64,000 nucleotides of DNA, from positions 248,001 to 312,000 of the forward strand of contig NZ_NFSC01000029.1 of the NCBI RefSeq assembly GCF_002157505.1, written 5' to 3'. The DNA comes from Arthrobacter agilis. Lineage in GTDB: Bacteria > Actinomycetota > Actinomycetes > Actinomycetales > Micrococcaceae. A program made the translations under genes and the position numbers. The notes under the pieces are model-generated. The model worked only from the letters and a program-made list of their open reading frames with translations. It did no database searches and was not told the DNA's origin. Position 1 is the first letter of the stretch; the number at the start of each line of letters is the position of its first letter. Positions 1 through 12,258 of this stretch are shown piece by piece.

Positions 1-832
1 TCTGCAGGGCGCCCAGGCCCAACGATGCGGCGGTCCCGAACAGGGTGGCGAAGATGGCCAGGATATTGATGAACTTCCCGACCGGCCCTTCGACCGTTCG
101 AACGCCGAAAAGAGACGTGAAGGCCACGGAGATCAGTTGCCTGCGACCCAGCCGGTAGGTTCCGTAGGCCATGGCGATACCCACGACGGCATACATGGCC
201 CACGGGTGCAGGGTCCAGTGGAAGATCGAGGTGGCCATAGCCGTCTGGACTGCTGCGGGTGTCCTTCCATCCACTGTTCCGGGCGGGGGAGAGATGTAGT
301 GGTAGAGCGGTTCGGCCACACCGTAGAACATCAGCCCGATACCCATGCCAGCGGCGAACATCATCGAGACCCAGGAGACAGTACGGAATTCGGGCTTCTC
401 GCCGTCCTTACCCAGCGGGATGTCGCCGAACTTACCCAGGGCCAGCCACAGCACGAAGACCACGAAGAGCGATGCCGTGAGCATGAAGAACCATCCGGTG
501 TACTCCATGACCCAGTTGAGGGCACCTGTGGACGTGCTGGACAGGCTGTCGCGTCCCATGAAGCCCCAGATGACGAAGGCGATGGCGATGGCACCTGTGA
601 TCCCGAAAATAGTCTTGTCGAGAACGAGCTTGTGGCTCCGGCGATCCGCGACCGCCTGCTCGGTCTTGGCATGACGCAGCTCTTCGAGAATCTGTTCGTA
701 CTCGGCGTCGGGCACGGGCGGTGCGCCTCCTTCCTCCGGATCGAGGACAGCAGGGTTCCTGTCTCCTCCGATGCCTTTGTCCGCAGGCGATTCCTCGGGT
801 ACGTGGGATTTCAGGTCACTATCAAAAGCCAT
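1..832 (-). CDS. BCCT-family betaine/carnitine/choline transporter, N-terminal part (cut by window edge)
   Basis: This reading frame stays open from the ATG ending at 832 to the left edge, giving about 277 residues of a larger protein; BCCT proteins usually have 500-700. After a roughly 75-residue acidic cytoplasmic N-terminus come hydrophobic segments and the stretch GMGIGLMFYGVAEPLYHY, a hallmark of betaine/choline/carnitine transporters (Na+- or H+-coupled uptake of trimethylammonium compounds). An AAAGGA ribosome binding site lies 8 nt before the ATG. It is divergent from a GntR regulator, with an operator-like site at its predicted transcript start. The neighbouring demethylation genes make glycine betaine, choline or dimethylglycine the likely cargo (inference). 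The C-terminal half is outside the window. Confidence 0.93.
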   Translation of the reverse strand, partial: MAFDSDLKSHVPEESPADKGIGGDRNPAVLDPEEGGAPPVPDAEYEQILEELRHAKTEQAVADRRSHKLVLDKTIFGITGAIAIAFVIWGFMGRDSLSSTSTGALNWVMEYTGWFFMLTASLFVVFVLWLALGKFGDIPLGKDGEKPEFRTVSWVSMMFAAGMGIGLMFYGVAEPLYHYISPPPGTVDGRTPAAVQTAMATSIFHWTLHPWAMYAVVGIAMAYGTYRLGRRQLISVAFTSLFGVRTVEGPVGKFINILAIFATLFGTAASLGLGALQ

Positions 833-1057
833 GAGCGGGTCCTTTGCTCGGTGAGGCATGAGTGTGCGAGGGGCCGCGGCGCTCGGGAATTGAACCGAGC
901 GGAACGGTGCGGCTTTGGCTGGTGCGACGGTCACGAGTGTGCCGGCGACGATGGAAACTGGGTGGGTTCACCCCTTCCACCTTCGGGAGCTCATGTTTCG
1001 TGAACACGCTTCGTTCGTGTTCAGGGGTTTAACGCTGATATGTTCTGCCCACGATGC

Positions 1058-1071
1058 TTGATATATCAGTG
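1058..1071 (-). promoter_or_regulatory. GntR-type operator copy 1 in the BCCT promoter
   Basis: On the minus strand this reads CACTGATATATCAA. Near-identical sequences lie before purU (8845-8858) and glyA (9683-9696). A plausible promoter for the transporter precedes it on the minus strand (TAGACG, 17 bp, TAGAGT), which places the site at the start of the transcript. The sequence is seen directly; binding by either neighbouring GntR/FCD protein is inference. Confidence 0.6.
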
Positions 1072-1178
1072 GTACTCTAGCGCTTGGCTGGGTCCGCGTC
1101 TATAGCTCAGGCGCGGGAATAGGATGAATGGGGAGCTGGGGCGTCGAGACCCTGGGCTCATCGGGAGGAGACCTGGAG

Positions 1179-1874
1179 ATGGCAGACGCCGGCGGAGCAC
1201 CGACGCAGGCGGGGGTTCCGTCGGCGCCGCTGAGGCAGGACGACGAATCCTTCGCCGACTTCGCCTACCGGATCCTGTGCGACGAACTGATCGTCCTGGA
1301 CATCAAGCCGGGCGAGCCCCTGAACGACGACATCATCTCCCGGCGACTCGGCGTCGGCAGGACGCCGATCCGCGAAGCCATGAAACGGCTCGAGAGCGAC
1401 CATCTGGTGGTGGCCTACCCCCGGCGCGGAACATTCGCCGCCGGCGTGGACATCACGGACCTGGCCGAGATCTCCGAGATCAGACAGCTCCTGGAGCCGG
1501 CGGCAGCTGCGCGGGCTGCGCGACATGCCTCGCCGCAGCTCCGGAGCGAGCTCCGGGACTTCGCACGGGAAGTCGGGCAGCTGTTGCCGGGGATGCAATC
1601 GCAGCAGGATCTCATGCGTCTGGACCTGCGGGTCCATCGCATGATCTACCGGGCCACCGGGAGCAGGCATCTCGAAGACGTCCTGACCCGGTACGACAAC
1701 CTCGCGACGCGGATCTGGAGCCTGGTGCTCGAGAAGCTTCCGCCGGTGTCCGAGCACATCGCCCAGCATATCGAGCTGCTCGAATACATCGCGGCCGGGG
1801 ACTCCGACGCTGCTGCGCGGCTGACCACCCGGCACGTCACTGATTTCGAGAACCACATCAGGGCTGTGCTGTAG
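1179..1874 (+). CDS. GntR/FadR (FCD) family transcriptional regulator 1
   Basis: This encodes 231 residues with an N-terminal winged helix (VGRTPIREAMKRLE recognition region, residues about 65-80) followed by an all-helical FCD ligand-binding domain with conserved metal-site Asp/Arg/His residues. The start was set at 1179 because GGAGGAG lies 8 nt upstream; an in-frame ATG at 1128 lacks a site. It is a paralog of the regulator at 8937, sharing the run RYDNLATRIW near the C-terminus and the same overall layout. It is divergent from the BCCT gene, and its 3' end overlaps the convergent pabB gene by 17 nt. FCD proteins commonly sense small carboxylates; here the effector could be dimethylglycine, sarcosine or betaine (inference). 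Confidence 0.88.
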   Translation: MADAGGAPTQAGVPSAPLRQDDESFADFAYRILCDELIVLDIKPGEPLNDDIISRRLGVGRTPIREAMKRLESDHLVVAYPRRGTFAAGVDITDLAEISEIRQLLEPAAAARAARHASPQLRSELRDFAREVGQLLPGMQSQQDLMRLDLRVHRMIYRATGSRHLEDVLTRYDNLATRIWSLVLEKLPPVSEHIAQHIELLEYIAAGDSDAAARLTTRHVTDFENHIRAVL

Positions 1875-3723
1875 CCCGGGCGGATACCCGCTCGGCGCCG
1901 GCGGATACGGGAAAAGTGGCCCCGAGGACTCCGAGGATGGCAGCGGCCTTGGTGTGGATCTCTGCCAGCTCATCCGCAGGGTCGGAGTCGGCCGTGATGG
2001 CCCCGCCGATACCCACGGACAGCCGCTGGACGTCCCCGGGAGGAGTGGAGAACACGGCGCTACGGATGGTGACGGACAGGTCCGCGGCGCCGCCGGGGGA
2101 GAAGTAGCCCACCACACCCGAATAGGGTCCGCGCGGGAGGGATTCCAATCGGTCGAGGATGTCCATGCTGCTGATCTTGGGAGCCCCTGTCATCGAACCG
2201 GGCGGGTACGCAGCCGCGACGACGGCCGTCCTCGAACCGTCCCGGGCGATGGTGGCTTCAATGGTGCTGACCAGCTGGTGCGACGTCGTGTACGTCTCGA
2301 CGTCGCAGAGCCGCGTCACCGAGACTGTTCCCGGTTCTGCATGCCGGGAGAGGTCGTTCCGCATCAGGTCCACGATCATGATGTTCTCCGCCCGGTCCTT
2401 CGGCGAGGTCTTGAGCTCATGCTTCAGCTGCCTGTCGGCCTGGCGGAACGCACCCCGTCGTCGGGTCCCCTTGATGGGTTCGGCGCGTACGTGGCCCTCG
2501 GCCGTGATGCTGAGGAACCGCTCCGGCGAGGAGCTCGCGATCGCCACCGCGCCGAGCTGGACGAAGCTGGCGAACGGTGCCGGGCTGGCCCGGCGGAGCC
2601 GGCGATAGAAGTCCAGCGGATCCAGGCTCTCGTGGAGATCGTCGAAGATCTGGGTCGTGAGGCACACCTCGTAGGAGTTCCCCTGCACGATCTCGTCCTG
2701 GCATGCAGCGATCTTCCGAAGGTAGAACCCGCTGGAATCCGCTGCGCTGAATTTCACGTCCGGTAGCCGGCTGCTGAGGCGGCGGGGCGCCGAGGGCAGG
2801 CTCCGGATGCGTAGGGCGGCGTTCCTGCACCACTGCAGGCCTTCCGGACCGGCTTCCGCCAGAAGGAACACACACCGTGCTTCGTGGTCGAACACCACGG
2901 CCCGGGTGCAGCGGATCAACGAGGCATCCGGCAGCGGTGACTCCACCGCATTCCCGCCACACTCCCGCTTGAGCTCGTACCCCAGGTAACCCAGCCAGCC
3001 GAGGGCGAACCCCAGCCCGGGAAGACCCTCCGGATCCGGTGCCTGGTCGCTGGACCAGTTCCTTTCCAGCCAGCTGAAGAAGGGACCCGGGATTCGGGTG
3101 ACCACCAGCTTCGATTCCACGGTCGTCACGCCGTTCGCATGCTGTGCCCTCAGTCCACGGCTGCCCGCATCGTCAGCCATGATGCTGTAGCGGTTGCGTC
3201 CGGCCACGGGGTCCGTGGCCGCGTTCGAGCTGTCCAGCCAGACGCGGTGGCTGGAGAGCCCATGGAATTCGAGGAAGGCCGCTTCCGGATCCGGATAGGC
3301 GGCAAGCGGGACACAGTGGAGGGACGGGGGGACGGACAGCTGCCCGAGACCGCGGACCGCGGCGAGGGCGGGAAGCTGCGCCAGGGCCCGAGCAGTGTGC
3401 AGCGGTGCGTCCGGATGCGACGGGTCCAGGACGGTGATCTCCGTCGGAGCGCCTCCCAGGGAGTCCTGCGGCCCGGGAAGGATCCGGAGCATGCAGGGGC
3501 CGGCATCGGCCCGGCCGGTCATGAGGACGACGTCGGGGCATTCGCCGGGCGCGTGCGGCACAGCCCTGTCGGCTTCACGGCCGGAATGAGTCCGTACCGT
3601 GCAGAAGGGTTCCAGCAGTTGCACGAGGGCGGACAGGAAGACCCGCCCTCGAGGTGATTCCAGGCCTTCTGTGGAGATGATGACGGGTTCCGCGGGGTGG
3701 CAGTCGTGCCCGGGATGGATCAT
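1858..3723 (-). CDS. pabB: Aminodeoxychorismate synthase component I (PabB-type chorismate-binding enzyme) with extended N-terminus
   Basis: The 621-residue protein has a chorismate-binding catalytic domain in its C-terminal half. The motif PIKGTRRRG carries the lysine typical of PabB, where anthranilate synthase has PIAGT, and is followed by IMIVDLMRNDL and PPGSMTGAPK. PabB makes 4-amino-4-deoxychorismate for the p-aminobenzoate part of folate, so its place in a tetrahydrofolate-consuming operon makes sense. The first roughly 125 residues precede the usual N-terminal domain and contain no glutaminase Cys-His-Glu triad that I can see. They might be a decayed PabA-like piece, but this is uncertain. 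Its ATG overlaps the folD stop by 4 nt, and its 3' end overlaps the convergent regulator gene. Confidence 0.85.
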   Translation of the reverse strand: MIHPGHDCHPAEPVIISTEGLESPRGRVFLSALVQLLEPFCTVRTHSGREADRAVPHAPGECPDVVLMTGRADAGPCMLRILPGPQDSLGGAPTEITVLDPSHPDAPLHTARALAQLPALAAVRGLGQLSVPPSLHCVPLAAYPDPEAAFLEFHGLSSHRVWLDSSNAATDPVAGRNRYSIMADDAGSRGLRAQHANGVTTVESKLVVTRIPGPFFSWLERNWSSDQAPDPEGLPGLGFALGWLGYLGYELKRECGGNAVESPLPDASLIRCTRAVVFDHEARCVFLLAEAGPEGLQWCRNAALRIRSLPSAPRRLSSRLPDVKFSAADSSGFYLRKIAACQDEIVQGNSYEVCLTTQIFDDLHESLDPLDFYRRLRRASPAPFASFVQLGAVAIASSSPERFLSITAEGHVRAEPIKGTRRRGAFRQADRQLKHELKTSPKDRAENIMIVDLMRNDLSRHAEPGTVSVTRLCDVETYTTSHQLVSTIEATIARDGSRTAVVAAAYPPGSMTGAPKISSMDILDRLESLPRGPYSGVVGYFSPGGAADLSVTIRSAVFSTPPGDVQRLSVGIGGAITADSDPADELAEIHTKAAAILGVLGATFPVSAGAERVSARATAQP

Positions 3724-4595
3724 CCGGCCGATCCGGGGACCAGGGTACGCGCCTGTTCCCGCGCGGCCTCGGTCGTGTGCAGGAGGAGCAGGGATGTGGT
3801 GACGGAGCCGACGCCGCCCGGGACAGGAGTCAGGGCCGCGGCGATGCCCCGCACGCTGTCCTCGTCGACGTCCCCGACGAGGGATCCGTCGGGAAGGACA
3901 TTGGTGCCGACGTCGATCACGACGGCCCCGGACAAGACGTGGCTGCCCTTCAGCAGGCCGGTGCGCCCGGCCGCGACGACCACGACGTCGGCCGTCCTGG
4001 TGTACTTCTCCAGCGGACCCGACCTGGAGTGGCAGACCGTGACCGCGGCGTCGCGCTCCAGCAGCAGCAGGGACAGCGGCTTTCCCACCACGGCGGAACG
4101 GCCGATGACGACCACGTTCCGGCCTGCCAGCGGAATGTCGAAGTGGTCGAGGATCTCGATCACGGCGCGGGCAGTGGCCGGGGCGAACGAAGGACGGCCC
4201 ACAGCAAGACGGCCGAGGCTCAACGGGTTCGCGCCATCGACGTCCTTCTCCGGGGCAATGTGGCCGACCAGTTCATCTGTTCCCACGCCGGGAGGCAGAG
4301 GCGTCTGCAGGATGATGCCGTGGACGGAGGGATCCCCGCTGAGGTCCTGCAGGACCGAGGCCAGGACCTGTTCAGTGGCATCGGGGCCGAGGTCCACGAT
4401 CCGGCACCCGATGCCGGCGCTTCCGGCGGCACGTTCGATGGACCGGACATACCAGTGCGTGGAGCCGTCGTCGGTGGCGACGACCACTGCGAGCGTGGGG
4501 CGGAGCCCGTCGGCTTCGAGCTCCCGGGCCTCCTGGTGGGCCTTCTCCCGAATCGTCTGTGCCAGCTGTTTTCCGGAGAGGAGTACGGCGCTCAA
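3720..4595 (-). CDS. folD: FolD-type methylenetetrahydrofolate dehydrogenase, probably lacking cyclohydrolase activity
   Basis: The 291-residue protein has the two-domain FolD layout: a folate-binding N-terminal part with LQTPLPPG and EKDVDGANP, then a nucleotide-binding part with VVVIGRSAVVGKP and TPVPGGVGSVT. It would oxidise 5,10-methylene- to 5,10-methenyl-THF. In the YxxxK motif that holds the cyclohydrolase lysine of E. coli FolD, this protein reads YVRSI, so the lysine is replaced by isoleucine. The usual PCTP is also altered, to PATA. A dedicated cyclodeaminase/cyclohydrolase-family gene directly upstream could supply the missing step. Translation starts at TTG within a TTGA overlap with the fchA stop, which suggests coupling. 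The reading of the lysine change rests on alignment from memory. Confidence 0.88.
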   Translation of the reverse strand: MSAVLLSGKQLAQTIREKAHQEARELEADGLRPTLAVVVATDDGSTHWYVRSIERAAGSAGIGCRIVDLGPDATEQVLASVLQDLSGDPSVHGIILQTPLPPGVGTDELVGHIAPEKDVDGANPLSLGRLAVGRPSFAPATARAVIEILDHFDIPLAGRNVVVIGRSAVVGKPLSLLLLERDAAVTVCHSRSGPLEKYTRTADVVVVAAGRTGLLKGSHVLSGAVVIDVGTNVLPDGSLVGDVDEDSVRGIAAALTPVPGGVGSVTTSLLLLHTTEAAREQARTLVPGSAG

Positions 4596-5218
4596 CCGAG
4601 AATCCTGTTCCGCACGCGCGCCACGAGGGAGTCTGCCGCGCGAACGACCTTCTCCTCGAGGCCGTCGGTCTGGTCTGCCAACCGCGAACGGGCTGCGGCG
4701 TCCTTGATGGCCACCACGTTGATGTCGATGTTCACCCGGGCGGTGGTTGCGGCTGCGCGGGCTGCGTCGGCGGCAGCAGCGACATCGCTGATCACGGTGG
4801 CATTCGCAACCTCGAAGAGTTCCGTGGCACGATCCACGATGGTGCCGGCGAGCCCGATGAGCTGGGCGGGTGTCTGCGCCGCCAGGATGAGCGCCTCCTG
4901 GATGGACGCCGTCCGTGCGGCTCGGAGTTCGTCCGTACCGGACGGAAGCCGATACGCATCGATGACGCCCTGGAACGCGATCTCGTCGGCATCCGCCAGA
5001 CCCAGGGCCTCGACGACCAGTGAGTCGGCGGCGCTGATGATGCGTCGGACGAGTTCGTCGTGCTGCTCGTATTTGGGGCCTGTGGTGTATCTGGCGACCA
5101 TGGCGACGAGCGCTGCCCCCTGGGCGGCGTGGAGCGCCGCGGCCGCACCACCGCCTGGGGTCGGTTCGCGCGAGGCAAGCCGTGCGAGGTAAGCGTCGAT
5201 CGTTTCTGACCTGATCAT
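4592..5218 (-). CDS. fchA: Cyclodeaminase/cyclohydrolase family protein (methenyl-THF cyclohydrolase, FchA-like)
   Basis: The 208-residue, largely helical protein begins with the family signature SREPTPGGGAAAALHAAQGAA, seen in the C-terminal domain of formiminotransferase-cyclodeaminase and in stand-alone FchA. Members convert formimino- or methenyl-THF; with no formiminotransferase nearby, hydrolysis of 5,10-methenyl-THF to 10-formyl-THF fits best. It sits between dimethylglycine oxidase and folD and overlaps folD by 4 nt, which supports joint action in carrying methyl-derived one-carbon units to formate. AGGAGG lies 5 nt before the ATG at 5218. Cyclodeaminase activity on histidine-derived formimino-THF cannot be excluded by sequence alone. 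Confidence 0.85.
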   Translation of the reverse strand: MIRSETIDAYLARLASREPTPGGGAAAALHAAQGAALVAMVARYTTGPKYEQHDELVRRIISAADSLVVEALGLADADEIAFQGVIDAYRLPSGTDELRAARTASIQEALILAAQTPAQLIGLAGTIVDRATELFEVANATVISDVAAAADAARAAATTARVNIDINVVAIKDAAARSRLADQTDGLEEKVVRAADSLVARVRNRILG

Positions 5219-5280
5219 GTGTCCTCCTGGGCTGAAGCTTGAGTCGACCGGCAGGGTTTGAGGCTGCCCTGGACGAGCAA

Positions 5281-5319
5281 CGGCCCGGACTCTGGTTGCG
5301 AGGGAACGAGTCCGGGCCG
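5281..5319 (-). terminator. Strong intercistronic hairpin between dimethylglycine oxidase and fchA
   Basis: A perfect 12-bp stem (arms 5281-5292 and 5308-5319, CGGCCCGGACTC and its complement) encloses a 15-nt loop, with no clear T-run on either strand. It could attenuate or stabilise the leftward transcript so that the folate genes are made at a different level from the oxidase. Only the hairpin itself is seen. Confidence 0.55.
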
Positions 5320-5348
5320 CGTGCCCGTGGAATGGCCCGGCGGGTGGA

Positions 5349-8811
<3,463 letters not shown>

Positions 8812-8844
8812 GTCCCCTCCTTCTGGATATATTCTCATGCTTAC

Positions 8845-8899
8845 CACTGATATATTAGGACTGGGAGAGAGCGTATACTGGTTCTGCGGGAAGGGTCAA
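8845..8899 (-). promoter_or_regulatory. purU operon promoter with GntR-type operator copy 2
   Basis: On the minus strand TTGACC (8894-8899) and TATACG (8872-8877) are 16 bp apart, giving a start near 8865. The operator-like CACTGATATATTAG (read on the plus strand) occupies 8845-8858, just inside the transcript. A related GGATATATTC at 8825-8834 may be a second half site. On the plus strand TATACT at 8874-8879 could be the -10 of the GntR gene at 8937, so one site may control both directions. Binding is inference. Confidence 0.6.
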
Positions 8900-8936
8900 G
8901 AGCCTTCCCAGGTCGAAGGGGAGAGGGGTTCACGCC

Positions 8937-9614
8937 ATGGCTTTCGAAGTTCTGGCAATCGCTGATGCGGCCAAGAGGTCGTTGGCTGACGTAGCCTACG
9001 AGCGCATCCGGGACCGGCTGCTGATGCTCGACATCAGGCCCGGCGACCTCATCAACGACGACGAGCTCGCCAAGGAGCTGGGCGTCGGCCGGACCCCGGT
9101 GCGTGAAGCCCTGAAGCGGCTGGAGCTGGATCGCCTCGTCGTCTCCTATCCGCGGAGGGGTACTTTTGCCACCCGGGTGGAGGTCACCGATCTCGCGTTC
9201 ATCTCCGAGATCCGTACCCAGCTCGAGCCTCTTGCCGCCTCCCGGGCAGCGCGGGTGGCGTCGGAGTCGATGAAGGAGCAGTTGCGGGCCGTGATCCGCG
9301 CGGTCGAGTCCTTCGACACGAGTGCCGCTTCGGTGGTCGAGACCCTGCGCCTGGACGCCCGCGTGCACCAGGGCATCTACGCGGCCGCCGGCAACCCCCA
9401 CCTCGAAGACGTCCTGATCCGCTACGACAATCTGGCGACGCGGATCTGGTGCATGGTCCTGGACCGCCTTCCCGACCTCTCCCGCCACGTGCATGAGCAT
9501 GTAGACCTGCTGCGCGCGGTCATCGACGGAGACGAGGCCCGGGCCGCGGAGCTCGCGCGGGTCCACGTCAGCGGTTTCGAGCACGCGGTGCGCGAAGCGC
9601 TGTTCGCCGCCTAG
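8937..9614 (+). CDS. GntR/FadR (FCD) family transcriptional regulator 2
   Basis: The 225-residue paralog of the regulator at 1179 has a winged helix (VGRTPVREALKRLE, residues about 50-63) and an FCD effector domain ending with the shared RYDNLATRIW segment. It lies between the divergent purU and glyA operons. Operator-like sites in both promoters, and overlap of one site with its own promoter region, suggest it represses the island and itself until a methylated glycine is present. This is inference; which of the two paralogs binds which site cannot be told from sequence. A purine-rich AAGGGGAGAGGGG stretch precedes the ATG. Confidence 0.9.
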   Translation: MAFEVLAIADAAKRSLADVAYERIRDRLLMLDIRPGDLINDDELAKELGVGRTPVREALKRLELDRLVVSYPRRGTFATRVEVTDLAFISEIRTQLEPLAASRAARVASESMKEQLRAVIRAVESFDTSAASVVETLRLDARVHQGIYAAAGNPHLEDVLIRYDNLATRIWCMVLDRLPDLSRHVHEHVDLLRAVIDGDEARAAELARVHVSGFEHAVREALFAA

Positions 9615-9643
9615 CCCGGATCACCCGAACCGCCCGCCAGCTG

Positions 9644-9708
9644 TTGACACCCTTCGGGGTCGGTAGAATACTTGTGTCCAATCACTAATATATCAACCGG
9701 ATATTAGT
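9644..9708 (+). promoter_or_regulatory. glyA-soxBDAG promoter with GntR-type operator copy 3
   Basis: TTGACA (9644-9649) and AATACT (9667-9672) are separated by 17 bp, giving a start near 9679. Immediately downstream CACTAATATATCAA (9683-9696) matches the other two operators. A larger inverted repeat, ACTAATAT (9684-9691) and ATATTAGT (9701-9708), could bind a second dimer. Placement just past the transcript start fits repression (inference). Confidence 0.65.
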
Positions 9709-9728
9709 TGCAGACTTAGGAGAAAACG

Positions 9729-11027
9729 ATGGTCGACGTTCTGACCCGCTCGCTCGCAGAGACCGATCCGCAGGTCCACGCTGCCGTGCAGCAGGAGCTG
9801 CTACGCCAGCAGGGCACTCTCGAGATGATCGCCTCCGAGAACTTCGCGCCGACCGCGGTCATGGAGGCGCAGGGATCCGTCCTGACCAACAAGTACGCCG
9901 AAGGCTACCCGGGCAAGCGTTATTACGGCGGCTGCGAGCACGTCGACGTCATCGAGCAGCTGGCCATCGACCGCCTCACGTCGTTGTTCGGCGCCGAATT
10001 CGCCAATGTGCAGCCCCACTCAGGTGCCCAGGCCAATGCAGCGGCGATGTTCGCCCTCATCCAGCCCGGCGACACCATCCTGGGACTGAACCTCGCGCAT
10101 GGTGGTCACTTGACACACGGGATGCGCATCAACTTCTCCGGCAAGCTCTACAAGGTCGTCCCGTACGGGGTGCGTGAAGAAGACCACCTGATCGACATGG
10201 CCGAGGTCGAGCGCCTGGCGGTCGAGAACAAGCCGCAGCTGATCGTCGCCGGCTGGTCCGCCTACTCCCGGCAGCTGGACTTCGCCGAGTTCCGCCGCAT
10301 CGCGGACCGGGTAGGTGCCTACCTGATGGTGGACATGGCGCATTTCGCAGGTCTGGTGGCTGCAGGACTCCACCCCAGCCCCGTGCCGCACGCCCACATC
10401 GTCACGAGCACCACCCACAAGACCCTCGGCGGCCCGCGCGGTGGTGTGATCCTGACCAATGACGCCGCCATCGCCAAGAAGGTGAACTCCGCGGTGTTCC
10501 CCGGACAGCAGGGCGGCCCGCTGGAGCACGTCATCGCCGGAAAGGCTGTTGCGTTCAAGCTCGCTGCCGAGCCGGAATTCCGCGACCGCCAGGAACGCAC
10601 CCTGGAAGGTGCACGCATCATCGCGGAACGCATGCTGTCCGCCGACGTTGCAGAGTCCGGTGTAACCGTCGTCAGCGGTGGCACTGACGTGCATCTGGTC
10701 CTGGTTGATCTCCGCAACTCGGAACTGGACGGCCAGCAGGGAGAAGACCGCCTGCACCGGATCGGCATCACGGTCAACCGCAATGCCGTGCCCTTCGACC
10801 CGCGTCCGCCCATGATTTCTTCCGGTCTTCGTATCGGCACGCCGGCGCTGGCCACGCGTGGCTTCGGGAAGGCGGAATTCACCGAGGTCGCGGACATCAT
10901 CGCCGCAGCACTCAAGCGCGAGTTCAGCGACGAGACCGTGGCGGAACTCCGGCAACGTGTCGAGATCCTGGCCGACAAGTTCCCCCTCTACCCCAACCTC
11001 TCCTCCGACGCGACCGAGGTGGCATGA
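9729..11027 (+). CDS. glyA: Serine hydroxymethyltransferase
   Basis: The 432-residue PLP enzyme joins glycine and 5,10-methylene-THF to give serine and THF, or the reverse. The PLP lysine lies in [14 protein letters not shown] (about residue 231), and the N-terminal ASENF and [14 protein letters not shown] motifs bind substrate and folate. Its length is typical of bacterial GlyA. As first gene of the sarcosine oxidase operon it is well placed to turn the two products of sarcosine oxidation directly into serine. AGGAGAAAACG precedes the ATG, and its stop overlaps soxB by 4 nt. It may be a second, pathway-specific glyA copy; a housekeeping copy would lie elsewhere (inference). Confidence 0.97.
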   Translation: MVDVLTRSLAETDPQVHAAVQQELLRQQGTLEMIASENFAPTAVMEAQGSVLTNKYAEGYPGKRYYGGCEHVDVIEQLAIDRLTSLFGAEFANVQPHSGAQANAAAMFALIQPGDTILGLNLAHGGHLTHGMRINFSGKLYKVVPYGVREEDHLIDMAEVERLAVENKPQLIVAGWSAYSRQLDFAEFRRIADRVGAYLMVDMAHFAGLVAAGLHPSPVPHAHIVTSTTHKTLGGPRGGVILTNDAAIAKKVNSAVFPGQQGGPLEHVIAGKAVAFKLAAEPEFRDRQERTLEGARIIAERMLSADVAESGVTVVSGGTDVHLVLVDLRNSELDGQQGEDRLHRIGITVNRNAVPFDPRPPMISSGLRIGTPALATRGFGKAEFTEVADIIAAALKREFSDETVAELRQRVEILADKFPLYPNLSSDATEVA

Positions 11028-12244
11028 TGGCCGATCTGCTTCCGGAGCACCCGGAATTCCTCTGGCACAACCCTGAGCCCAAGAAGAGCTATGACGCCGT
11101 GATCGTCGGGGGCGGCGGGCACGGCCTTGCCACCGCCTACTATCTCGCCAAGAACTTTGGGCTGACCAACATCGCGGTCCTCGAGAAGGGGTGGCTGGCC
11201 GGCGGCAACATGGCCCGGAACACCACCATCATCCGCTCCAACTACCTCTGGGACGAGAGCGCGGCCATCTACGAGCACGCCCTCAAGCTGTGGGAGATCC
11301 TGCCCGAGGAGCTCGACTACGACTTCCTGTTCAGCCAGCGCGGCGTGATGAACCTGGCTCACACCCTGGGGGATGTCCGCGAGAGCATGCGCCGGGTCGG
11401 GGCGAACAAGCTCAACGGCGTGGACGCCGAGTGGCTCGACCCCCAGCAGGTCAAGGAACTGTGTCCCATCCTGAACATCAGCGACAACATCCGCTACCCG
11501 GTCATGGGCGCCACGTACCAGCCGCGCGCCGGCATCGCGAAGCATGATCATGTGGCCTGGGCCTTCGCGCGCAAATGCGACGAGCTCGGCGTGGACATCA
11601 TCCAGAACTGCGAGGTCACGGGTTTCCTGAAGGACGGAAACCGCGTCGTGGGCGTCCAGACCACCCAGGGGACCATCCATACCGAGAAGGTAGGCCTGTG
11701 CGCTGCCGGCCACAGCTCGGTTCTGGCCGAGATGGCCGGCTTCCGGCTCCCCATCCAGTCCCATCCCCTGCAGGCGCTGGTCTCCGAACTCCACGAACCG
11801 GTCCATCCCACCGTGGTGATGTCCAATCACGTCCACGTCTACGTCTCCCAGGCCCACAAGGGCGAACTGGTCATGGGCGCCGGCGTCGACTCCTACAACG
11901 GGTACGGCCAGCGTGGCTCCTTCCACGTGATCGAACACCAGATGGCCGCCGCCGTCGAACTGTTCCCCATCTTTGCGCGGGCACACGTGCTGCGGACCTG
12001 GGGCGGGATCGTCGACACCACGCTTGACGCCTCACCCATCATGGGCACCACCCCGGTGGACAACATGTTCGTGAACTGCGGCTGGGGTACCGGCGGATTC
12101 AAGGGAACCCCCGCGGCCGGGCTCACCTTCGCCCACACCATCGCCACGGGAACGCCGCACGAACTGAACAAGCCGTTCGCGCTGGAGCGGTTCGAGACCG
12201 GCGCCCTGATCGACGAACACGGCGCAGCCGCCGTGGCCCACTAG
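11024..12244 (+). CDS. soxB: Sarcosine oxidase, beta subunit
   Basis: The 406-residue FAD subunit of heterotetrameric sarcosine oxidase has an N-terminal dinucleotide-binding motif ([19 protein letters not shown], residues 24-42) and a DAO fold through to the C-terminus. The segment IAKHDHVAW (residues 171-179) contains the histidine that carries covalent FMN in characterised enzymes. This subunit oxidises sarcosine to an imine; electrons pass through FMN to oxygen in complex with SoxA. The ATG overlaps the glyA stop (ATGA). An alternative ATG three bases on would remove one Met. Confidence 0.97.
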   Translation: MMADLLPEHPEFLWHNPEPKKSYDAVIVGGGGHGLATAYYLAKNFGLTNIAVLEKGWLAGGNMARNTTIIRSNYLWDESAAIYEHALKLWEILPEELDYDFLFSQRGVMNLAHTLGDVRESMRRVGANKLNGVDAEWLDPQQVKELCPILNISDNIRYPVMGATYQPRAGIAKHDHVAWAFARKCDELGVDIIQNCEVTGFLKDGNRVVGVQTTQGTIHTEKVGLCAAGHSSVLAEMAGFRLPIQSHPLQALVSELHEPVHPTVVMSNHVHVYVSQAHKGELVMGAGVDSYNGYGQRGSFHVIEHQMAAAVELFPIFARAHVLRTWGGIVDTTLDASPIMGTTPVDNMFVNCGWGTGGFKGTPAAGLTFAHTIATGTPHELNKPFALERFETGALIDEHGAAAVAH

Positions 12245-12258
12245 AAGAGAGTCCGGAC

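Noticed and set aside
137-1003. 288-codon plus-strand open frame at the left end
   Set aside because: It is antisense to the BCCT frame, whose translation shows transporter motifs; the plus-strand protein is Arg/Gly/His-rich noise.
1096-1122. tRNA-like TATAGCTCAGG near 1100
   Set aside because: Only the D-arm-like string is present; no acceptor stem, anticodon arm or T-arm could be formed.
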